Source: Lachnospiraceae bacterium (lineage in GTDB: Bacteria > Bacillota_A > Clostridia > Lachnospirales > Lachnospiraceae). From it: DNA of 7,256 nucleotides. The stretch lies in assembly GCA_017613055.1 (NCBI GenBank), contig JAGAES010000103.1, positions 1 to 7,256 of the forward strand, written 5' to 3'. Of the stretch, positions 1 through 5,393 are shown one piece after another (position 1 is the stretch's first letter; every line of letters begins with the position of its first letter). The notes beneath the pieces are model-generated. The model searched no databases and was not told the DNA's origin. It worked only from the letters and a program-made list of their open reading frames with translations. The translations under genes were made by a program, and so were the position numbers.

Positions 1-108
1 AGCGTTGACGCTGTTGAGGAAATTATCAAATGGGGCCTTGCGAACGGTTACACCTTCATGCCCCTCGACGAGACGAGTTATGGCGCACACCACGGGATTA
101 ACAACTAA
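1..108 (+). CDS. Polysaccharide deacetylase, C-terminal end only (partial)
   Basis: Frame 1 is open from the left edge to a TAA at 106-108 and encodes 35 residues containing IIKWGLANGYTFMPLDETS and ending in HHGINN. A helix followed by 'G-Y-T-F-x-x-L-D-E-T' and a terminal 'H-x-G-x-N-N' is the usual ending of NodB-type polysaccharide deacetylases in Clostridia. Those enzymes remove N-acetyl groups from cell-wall or chitin-like glycans, usually outside the membrane. The catalytic His/Asp motifs lie upstream of the window and cannot be checked. The last 29 bases overlap the start of nth in another frame, so the two genes are probably co-transcribed. The family call rests on the short tail alone and is from memory of the family. 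Confidence 0.65.
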   Translation, partial: SVDAVEEIIKWGLANGYTFMPLDETSYGAHHGINN

Positions 109-733
109 AGAACGCGTACGGGCAATCTGCGAGAGGCTGAATGAGCATTATTCGACCGATCTGACCTGCTACTTAACCCACGAGGACGCGTGGCAGCTTC
201 TGGTCGCGACGATTCTGAGCGCGCAGTGCACCGACGCCCGTGTGAACATCGTGACGAGGGAACTGTTCAAGAGGTTTCCGACGCCCGAAACGCTCGGGAA
301 CGCGGAACTTTCGGAGGTGGAAGAGTACGTCCGCCCGACCGGTTTCTATCACGACAAAGCGAAGCACATCATCGCGTGCTCGAAGGAGATTGCGGAGCGT
401 TACGGCGGCGTTGTGCCGTCCGATATCGGGCTTCTGACGAAACTCCCGGGTGTCGGGCGCAAGACGGCAAATGTGATACGCGGAAATGTGTTTCACGAGC
501 CGAGCATCGTTGTCGATACGCACGTGAAGCGGATTTCACGGAAGCTCGGACTCACAAAATCGGAGGATCCGGTGCAGATTGAGAAGGACCTGATGCGGCT
601 CCTTCCGAAGGAACAATGGATTTTATGGAACATTCAGATCATTGCGCACGGGCGGAGCATCTGTCCCGCCCGGAAACCGCAGTGTGAGACCTGTTTTCTT
701 AAGGACCTGTGCAAAGAGGGCAAGGGTCGGTAG
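80..733 (+). CDS. nth: Endonuclease III (DNA glycosylase/AP lyase)
   Basis: This 217-residue protein is close in length to E. coli Nth (211). It excises oxidised pyrimidines and nicks abasic sites in base excision repair in the cytoplasm. The helix-hairpin-helix LPGVGRKTANV is at residues 122-132, with the catalytic lysine at K128. The catalytic aspartate is D146 in VDTHVKR. Four cysteines (C195, C202, C205, C211) give the C-X6-C-X2-C-X5-C pattern that holds the 4Fe-4S cluster, so the enzyme looks intact. LSAQCTD (47-53) is the conserved N-terminal motif. The ATG at 80 is chosen because it gives the family's normal N-terminus; the frame extends upstream to a TTG at 5, but that part has no Nth similarity and would lie inside the deacetylase gene. 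No good Shine-Dalgarno precedes 80, so translation may depend on coupling to the upstream gene. Confidence 0.96.
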   Translation: MAHTTGLTTKERVRAICERLNEHYSTDLTCYLTHEDAWQLLVATILSAQCTDARVNIVTRELFKRFPTPETLGNAELSEVEEYVRPTGFYHDKAKHIIACSKEIAERYGGVVPSDIGLLTKLPGVGRKTANVIRGNVFHEPSIVVDTHVKRISRKLGLTKSEDPVQIEKDLMRLLPKEQWILWNIQIIAHGRSICPARKPQCETCFLKDLCKEGKGR

Positions 734-779
734 AACGGCATTTCGGTTGCCGTTCATGCCACCCTTGTCCTTGTTTTTT
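716..779 (+). terminator. Rho-independent terminator with long imperfect stem, overlapping the end of nth
   Basis: Bases 716-727 (the GAG GGC AAG GGT codons of nth) pair with 761-772, including two G-U pairs. After a bulged C728, bases 729-732 pair with 757-760. After a bulged A756, bases 733-740 (GAACGGCA) pair with 748-755 (TGCCGTTC), closing a 7-base loop at 741-747. This makes about 24 pairs with two single-base bulges, followed after one G by six Ts at 774-779. The stem is long for an intrinsic terminator, but the order of GC-rich stem then T run fits. It should end the deacetylase-nth transcript. The run of As at 713-715 opposite the Ts could extend the stem further. Confidence 0.8.
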
Positions 780-799
780 GCGTCGTGATATGGTATAAT
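771..799 (+). promoter_or_regulatory. SigA-type promoter with extended -10 driving the downstream operon
   Basis: A perfect -10 hexamer TATAAT lies at 794-799 and is preceded by TGG at 791-793, the TGN of an extended -10. With a 17-base spacer the -35 position is TTGTTT (771-776), which matches only the TTG of the TTGACA consensus; an extended -10 commonly compensates for a weak -35. The -35 lies inside the T run of the upstream terminator. The predicted transcript start near 806 gives a leader of about 26 bases with the Shine-Dalgarno in its middle. No operator or riboswitch fits in so short a leader. The next five intergenic gaps show no comparable promoter. Confidence 0.8.
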
Positions 800-814
800 A
801 ATTCCGTGTGTTTC

Positions 815-822
815 GGAGGAGG
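815..822 (+). promoter_or_regulatory. Ribosome binding site that fixes the start of the YdcF-family gene at 832
   Basis: CGGAGGAGG precedes the ATG at 832 by about nine bases. The same frame is open back to a GTG at 808, but that start would place the Shine-Dalgarno inside the coding region and would begin only about two bases after the predicted transcript start, so it is rejected. Confidence 0.8.
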
Positions 823-831
823 AAAAGAGCC

Positions 832-1602
832 ATGTTTTCGCACCTTACAGCATCGGAATATGTACGCATGTCCGTCTATGCGGTACTCGCCTTAATCCTG
901 ACCGGATACGGGCTTTTCGTGCGGCGGGCGGCGACCGGAACGGCCTTCTATGTCGTCTTTCTGGTCGGCGGGGCGGTGTTCTTAACATTTGCCGCATGCG
1001 TGCCGTTTCATGTATGGAGTAAGCTCCCGAAAGGAATCCGGATAGCGTTTCTTACGTGTATCGGCATCGGGCTGCTGCTGTTTCTTACCGTGGAAGGGAT
1101 TATCTTCTCGCACTTCGGGGATCGGGAAGAGGACGTTGACTACCTGATCGTGCTCGGCGCACAGGTGTTTGAGGACCGTCCGAGTCTTGTCCTTAAGTAC
1201 CGGCTTGACCGGGCGGCGGAGTACCTTTATAAACACCCGGATACCGTCTGCATCGTGTCGGGCGGGCAGGGACCGAACGAGCCGTTTCCGGAGGCGGACG
1301 GAATGTACCGGTACCTGACCGAAGAGAAGGGAATTGACGGCTCGCGGATTATCAAGGAGCCGCGGTCATCGAATACTGCCGAGAACCTTAAGTTCAGCCT
1401 TTCGCTGCTTCCCGGAGCGGACGCGAAGGTCGGGATCGTGACGAATAACTTTCATATATTCCGGTCTCTGCAGATTGCGAAGAAACAGGGATACAAGAAC
1501 GCGGCGCCGGTTGTTGCGCCGTCCAAGAAAGAATACTTGCCGACCAACATGTTACGTGAGTTCGTCGGTGTGATGAAGGATTTATTGTTCGGAAATATGT
1601 AA
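832..1602 (+). CDS. YdcF/DUF218-family membrane protein (ElyC/SanA-like)
   Basis: The 256-residue product has three hydrophobic segments at about 11-30, 38-60 and 70-92, followed by a DUF218 domain from about 102 to the end. The domain begins with DYLIVLGAQV (103-112), then LKYRLDRAAEYL (121-132), the SGGQGPNE loop (143-150), EADGMYRYL (154-162) and SSNTAENL (179-186), and closes with the IVTNNFHIFRS strand-helix (202-212). These are the hallmark motifs of the family. Relatives in E. coli (ElyC, SanA) are membrane proteins tied to envelope integrity and peptidoglycan precursor lipid handling, but the reaction is not settled and I do not assign one. It is the first gene after the promoter, and 19 bases separate it from the next gene. 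The DUF218 assignment is firm; the role in envelope maintenance is inferred from relatives and from murF/ddl downstream. Confidence 0.88.
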   Translation: MFSHLTASEYVRMSVYAVLALILTGYGLFVRRAATGTAFYVVFLVGGAVFLTFAACVPFHVWSKLPKGIRIAFLTCIGIGLLLFLTVEGIIFSHFGDREEDVDYLIVLGAQVFEDRPSLVLKYRLDRAAEYLYKHPDTVCIVSGGQGPNEPFPEADGMYRYLTEEKGIDGSRIIKEPRSSNTAENLKFSLSLLPGADAKVGIVTNNFHIFRSLQIAKKQGYKNAAPVVAPSKKEYLPTNMLREFVGVMKDLLFGNM

Positions 1603-1621
1603 TCAAAGGAGAGCGAGTCGG

Positions 1622-2716
1622 ATGGAAGAGAATATCCATGCGGAGTCGGGCGAACAGCTGAAGAACCTGTCCTACAAGTGCCCGAACTGTACGATGCCGT
1701 TGAAATTCGACAACGAAATGAAGCGTTTCGTCTGCGAATACTGCGACGGGTCGTTTCTTCTCGAAGAGATTAAAGACGCGGCCAATGACGAAGAGGGCTA
1801 CAGCTGGGACGAGAACCACGAGAGCGTGCCCGAGGAGAAGCTTGAGGGGACGCGTTCCTACGTGTGCACCTATTGCGGCGCGGAGGTCGTTACGACCGCA
1901 ATTACGTCTGCAACGAAGTGTCCGTATTGCGGAAACGTGCTGCTTGTTTCGGAGAACCTGACGGGGATGCTTCGGCCGAACTGCATCATCCCGTTCGAGG
2001 TGGACCGCAGCAAGCTCATAAGCCTTTTCAACGCATTTGTCAAAAAGAAGATGTTCGTGCCGAAGCTTTTCAAGAATAATCCGGTGCTGCAGGAAGTGCA
2101 GGGAATCTACGAGCCGTTCTGGCTTTACGATTCGGGCGTGAACGGTTCGGTTACGTATAATGCCACGAAGACGAAATCCTGGAGCGACGCGACCTACGAC
2201 TATGTCGAGACGAGCTATTACGAGGTTGACGTCGACGGCGAGATGACCTTTAAGAACGTGCCCGCGGACGGAAGTAAGCGGCTGAATGACGATATGATGG
2301 ATTCGCTCGAGCCGTTTGATTATTCGAAGATGATTGAGTTTGAGCCCGGCTATCTGTCCGGTCATATGGCGGAGCGCTTCGACGTGAGCGCCGACGCCAA
2401 TCTGCAGCGGACCAAGAAGCGCATGTGGAACAGCGCCGAAGTACAGCTTCGCAGCGCCGTAAGCGGGTATTCCTCGGTTACGAAGAAGAGCTCCGCATTA
2501 AGCCAGTTCGGACGCGATGTCCGTTATGCGCTGTTCCCGGTGTACGTTTTCTCAATCACGTACGACGGCGTTAAGTATGATTATGCAGTGAACGGCCAGA
2601 CCGGCAAGATTGTCGGTGAGCTGCCGTTTTCCAAAAAAGTATATCGCATCTGGAAATGGACGCGGATCGGTATCGCTTCGGCGATTATCTATCTGATCGG
2701 CTTTTTCTTGGGTTAG
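1622..2716 (+). CDS. Tail-anchored protein with two zinc ribbons (TFIIB-type zinc-ribbon family)
   Basis: The 364-residue product has two zinc ribbons at its N-terminus: C20/C23 with C38/C41, and C82/C85 with C100/C103. Both have the CX2C-X14-CX2C spacing. They are separated by an acidic stretch (about 50-77). The middle of the protein (about 120-335) includes the motifs YEPFWLYD (163-170) and LFPVYVFSITYDG (304-316), then a Tyr-rich strand ending in VNGQTGKIVGE (323-333). A single hydrophobic helix (about 348-363) ends at the last residue, so the protein is probably tail-anchored with its bulk in the cytoplasm. Similar proteins in Firmicutes are often named 'TFIIB-type zinc ribbon' or, wrongly, 'PriA'; no helicase motif is present here. 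The start ATG follows AAGGAG (1606-1611). Its stop codon overlaps the Shine-Dalgarno of the TPM gene, which suggests tight co-translation. The biochemical function is unknown. Confidence 0.85.
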   Translation: MEENIHAESGEQLKNLSYKCPNCTMPLKFDNEMKRFVCEYCDGSFLLEEIKDAANDEEGYSWDENHESVPEEKLEGTRSYVCTYCGAEVVTTAITSATKCPYCGNVLLVSENLTGMLRPNCIIPFEVDRSKLISLFNAFVKKKMFVPKLFKNNPVLQEVQGIYEPFWLYDSGVNGSVTYNATKTKSWSDATYDYVETSYYEVDVDGEMTFKNVPADGSKRLNDDMMDSLEPFDYSKMIEFEPGYLSGHMAERFDVSADANLQRTKKRMWNSAEVQLRSAVSGYSSVTKKSSALSQFGRDVRYALFPVYVFSITYDGVKYDYAVNGQTGKIVGELPFSKKVYRIWKWTRIGIASAIIYLIGFFLG

Positions 2717-2720
2717 GAGG
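2715..2720 (+). promoter_or_regulatory. Ribosome binding site of the TPM gene, overlapping the previous stop codon
   Basis: AGGAGG begins inside the TAG stop (2714-2716) of the zinc-ribbon gene and lies five bases before the ATG at 2726. A ribosome terminating there would sit on this site, so the two proteins are likely made by coupled translation. Confidence 0.75.
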
Positions 2721-2725
2721 GCAAG

Positions 2726-4522
2726 ATGAGAAGAAGATTTCTAAGCTTATTGATTCTTGTCCTGTTAGGCGTGCTGGTTTCGTTCGGAACGGCTTTCGCT
2801 TCCGAAGATTCCGACGCCGGCAAGACCTCGGAATCCGATACGGAGACCAAGAAAGCGTCTCTTTCCGAAGACGGAAACTATTATGTGTTCGGCAGAGTCG
2901 TTGACCTGACGGAATCGATTCCGCAGGAGGACCGTCTGGAACTTTCGCGGTACATATTCCGCTTTATGGAAGACGTGCACTGCGATATGCAGATTTATAT
3001 CGTGGAGTCGGTTGAAAAGTGCGGATATGCGACGATGGATGAATTCACCGACGCTTCGTATTTCGACGAGAAGTATCCCGCCGGCTACGGCCTGGAGGGA
3101 TCGGCGGTCATTCTTGTTTATGAAACCGCCAAGAAAGAGGCGCATGTCACATTTTACGGAAGTTCCTCTCTGTTCTATGAGTGGCCGGTTCTGAAGGCGC
3201 GTCTGTTCTTTGAATACTATGTGCGTGTCGGAAACGCGTACGACGGCTGCGTCGGCTTTATCGACCGCCTCTGGAAGGAACTCAATCCGGGTCATGAGGC
3301 TGCGGCGCTTCGCACCGAGATGATGAATGCCGAATACTTTAAGCCGTACAACAATCCGAACATCGCAAGAGTTCTTGATTATGCGAATATCATCTCCGAT
3401 TCCGGCGAAGCGAAGATGACGGAGAAGATTGAAGAAATCCGCAAGGCCTACGGCATTGACGTCGTTGTTCTTACCGCGCCCGATGCGGACGGCAAGGACA
3501 GCGAATCATTCAACGACGATTTCTACGATTACGTCGGCTTCGGCGTCGGTCCCGACCGGGACGGCATCATCCTGTTCGTCAACATGGACCCGAACGTGCG
3601 GTACTACACGATTTCAACCTGCGGCCTCGGACAGGATTACTTTAACGACGCCGTAGAAGACATCTACGATAAGATGCTCGGCTCCTTCAAGGAAAAGGAC
3701 TACGAGGCGGGAATCTGGGTGTACGTGGACGAGGTTGTGAGGAACATCAACCACAGCCGCACGATTGACGAATTCAACGGAATCCGCTATGAGGATATCG
3801 AGGAAGCGGACGAGGATGAGCCGCGCGTCATCGATCCCGGCGAAGTGCTCAGCGAATCGAAGCGGAAGAGCCTTGAGAAGCAGATCGCCGAAATTTCGAA
3901 AAAGTATCATATGGACGTGCTCGTGATGATTCAGAACGAGCCGGAAGAGTACTTCGCGGAGGATTACCTCGGGCTTTACTATAAGTACATGGGGTACGGC
4001 GCGGGCAGGAAGAACAGCGGCATCGCCGTCTTCATCGATCCGGACGATACGAACAACCTGAAGATCCGGGCGTTCGGCGAATCCGAAAAGCTTTTTGACG
4101 GGTCCGCACGGAACCGCCTGTTCTCGATGGTGAAGTCCTCGCTCGGAAGCAAAGGAAATGTCAGCAGGGCTGCCGATACGTTTGTGAAGAAGGTTCGTTT
4201 CCGCGCGCGATGGAAACACTACCCGATGACTACCGGAATGACGATCTTCATGATTGTCGTCATCTATATTGTCGTATCGATTATCGCGTCCGCTAAGAAA
4301 GCGAAGAACAACACGGTTGCAACCGCGGTCAGCGCTTCGGAATACCTGGCGCCGGGCTCCAGCAAGGTTTTCAATGTCCGGGAACGCTTCTTAAATTCGA
4401 AGGTTACCAAGACCAGAAAACCGGAGCCGTCTTCTTCAAGCCGGAGCGGCGGCGGAGGCGGCGGAAGCCATTACAGCAGCAGCGGCACGAGCCACGGCGG
4501 CGGAGGCGGAAGACATTTTTAG
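2726..4522 (+). CDS. Exported, membrane-anchored protein with three tandem TPM-like domains
   Basis: The 598-residue product begins with a signal peptide: RRR at 2-4, a hydrophobic core at 6-20 and a probable AFA cleavage site at 23-25. Three repeats follow. Each has a 'V-x-D' start (VVD 58-60, VLD 216-218, VID 368-370), a charged helix, a D-x-x-V/I strand, then a Y/F-G...G-hydrophobic strand (YGLEGSAVIL 121-130; FGVGPDRDGIILF 272-284; YGAGRKNSGIAVF 424-436). This is the TPM_phosphatase (YgcG/TLP18.3) fold pattern; the second and third copies are the clearer matches. An acidic linker (about 355-366) separates copies 2 and 3. A transmembrane helix (about 503-522) is followed by a basic stretch and a tail rich in Ser, Gly and His (570-598). 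The topology would place the TPM modules outside and the tail inside. Some family members have phosphatase activity or help assemble membrane complexes; which applies here is unknown. It overlaps no gene but is coupled to the zinc-ribbon gene upstream. Confidence 0.88.
   Translation: MRRRFLSLLILVLLGVLVSFGTAFASEDSDAGKTSESDTETKKASLSEDGNYYVFGRVVDLTESIPQEDRLELSRYIFRFMEDVHCDMQIYIVESVEKCGYATMDEFTDASYFDEKYPAGYGLEGSAVILVYETAKKEAHVTFYGSSSLFYEWPVLKARLFFEYYVRVGNAYDGCVGFIDRLWKELNPGHEAAALRTEMMNAEYFKPYNNPNIARVLDYANIISDSGEAKMTEKIEEIRKAYGIDVVVLTAPDADGKDSESFNDDFYDYVGFGVGPDRDGIILFVNMDPNVRYYTISTCGLGQDYFNDAVEDIYDKMLGSFKEKDYEAGIWVYVDEVVRNINHSRTIDEFNGIRYEDIEEADEDEPRVIDPGEVLSESKRKSLEKQIAEISKKYHMDVLVMIQNEPEEYFAEDYLGLYYKYMGYGAGRKNSGIAVFIDPDDTNNLKIRAFGESEKLFDGSARNRLFSMVKSSLGSKGNVSRAADTFVKKVRFRARWKHYPMTTGMTIFMIVVIYIVVSIIASAKKAKNNTVATAVSASEYLAPGSSKVFNVRERFLNSKVTKTRKPEPSSSSRSGGGGGGSHYSSSGTSHGGGGGRHF
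4448..4512 (+). repeat. GGC/GGA microrepeats encoding the poly-glycine tail
   Basis: Two near-identical GGC/GGA-rich tracts, at 4448-4467 and 4496-4512, share GGCGGCGGAGGCGG and both end in GGAAG. The first has one extra GGC. They encode the GGGGGG and GGGGG blocks of the TPM protein tail and are separated by a Ser/His-rich segment. They look like an internal duplication or slippage product within the gene. Confidence 0.7.
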
Positions 4523-4553
4523 CATTTAACGGATACGGGACCGGGGGAAACGG

Positions 4554-5345
4554 ATGAAAGTTACGGTTCAGGGTTACAATATCAACTATAAGATTACCGG
4601 CGAAGGCGAGCGGACGCTTGTGATTCTGCAGGGCTGGGGCACGAAGCTTGAGGTGTATGATTCGGTTGCCGCAAGCGTGAATGCGGGCATGCGCGTCGTG
4701 CAGTTTGACCTGCCCGGTTTCGGCGGTTCGGACGAACCGAAGGAAAGCTGGGGCGTGGATCAGTTTGCCGATTTCTTCGTTGCATTTATGCAGGAACTCG
4801 GAATCACCGAGGCGACGCTTCTCGGACACTCGTTCGGCGGGCGGATTATCATCAAACTCGCAAACCGGGAGAACCTTCCGTTCACGATTACGAATATCAT
4901 TCTCGTCGACGCGGCGGGTATCCGCGCGAAGCTTACCGGTAAGCAGAAGCGGAAGCAGCGCCGGTATAAGATTCTTAAGAAGATTCTTCTCAGCAAGCCG
5001 GTTCATGCGATGTTTCCGGAACTGATTGACGACTGGAAATCAAGGCAGGGCTCGGCCGATTACCGGAACGCGACGCCCCGCATGCGCGAATGCATGGTGA
5101 AATCCATCAACGAAGACCTGACGGAGCTGCTCCCCGGGATCAGGCAGGAAGTGCTTCTGATCTGGGGCGACAACGATACGGCGACGCCGCTTTCGGACGC
5201 GAAGCTGATGGAAGCGAAGATTCCGAACAACGGGCTTGTGGTACTGTCCCCGGCGGGGCATTACAGTTTTCTTGACCAGCCCGCGGTGTTCCGGAACGTG
5301 ATGCGGTCGTATCTGAAGCCGGAGAACTCGGAAACAGCGAAATAA
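4554..5345 (+). CDS. Alpha/beta-fold hydrolase
   Basis: The 263-residue product is a single-domain alpha/beta hydrolase of normal length with no signal peptide, so it is likely cytoplasmic. The nucleophile elbow is GHSFGG at 91-96 (Ser93). The acid is probably Asp208 in WGDNDTATP (204-212). The histidine is His237 in AGHYSF (235-240). FDLPGFGGSD (51-60) is the typical strand/loop before the cap. The oxyanion-hole motif, usually HGWG, reads QGWG here (26-29). A very basic stretch, KQKRKQRRYK (130-139), lies in the cap region and could contact a membrane surface or an anionic substrate; that is inference. The ATG follows a modest GGGGGAAA site (4543-4550). The gene is 31 bases after the TPM gene and 48 before the Mur ligase gene. 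Position next to murF-like and ddl suggests an envelope-related substrate, but the substrate cannot be read from the sequence. Confidence 0.9.
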   Translation: MKVTVQGYNINYKITGEGERTLVILQGWGTKLEVYDSVAASVNAGMRVVQFDLPGFGGSDEPKESWGVDQFADFFVAFMQELGITEATLLGHSFGGRIIIKLANRENLPFTITNIILVDAAGIRAKLTGKQKRKQRRYKILKKILLSKPVHAMFPELIDDWKSRQGSADYRNATPRMRECMVKSINEDLTELLPGIRQEVLLIWGDNDTATPLSDAKLMEAKIPNNGLVVLSPAGHYSFLDQPAVFRNVMRSYLKPENSETAK

Positions 5346-5393
5346 CAGATTCGGATTACAGCATAGATCATAACGGATAAGGCAGGGTACGGA

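Noticed and set aside
5..79. Upstream extension of nth to a TTG at 5
   Set aside because: The extra 25 residues do not resemble any Nth N-terminus and lie in the deacetylase coding region; ATG 80 gives the normal length.
808..831. GTG at 808 as start of the YdcF-family gene
   Set aside because: It would put the GGAGGAGG ribosome site inside the coding sequence and begin about at the predicted transcript start.
1502..1521. Short inverted repeat CGGCGC / GCGCCG within the YdcF-family gene
   Set aside because: Only six pairs, inside coding sequence, with no T run; likely chance in GC-rich codons.
2156..2161. TATAAT inside the zinc-ribbon gene as a possible internal promoter
   Set aside because: No -35-like hexamer lies 16-18 bases upstream, there is no TG extension, and it encodes normal codons in mid-gene.
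1394..2365. A 323-codon open frame on the - strand spanning the end of the YdcF-like gene and much of the zinc-ribbon gene
   Set aside because: The + strand here encodes well-recognised proteins with good ribosome sites; the antisense product is Arg/His-rich with no recognisable motif, as expected for a shadow frame in codon-biased GC-rich DNA.
2765..4219. Long - strand open frames (2765-3295 and 3614-4219) opposite the TPM gene
   Set aside because: They have no recognisable family motifs and lie wholly opposite a gene with a signal peptide, repeated domains and a good ribosome site.
5346..5393. Possible promoter in the 48-base gap before the Mur ligase gene
   Set aside because: No convincing -35/-10 pair could be found; CATAAC-like stretches lack a properly spaced -35, and there is no terminator before it.
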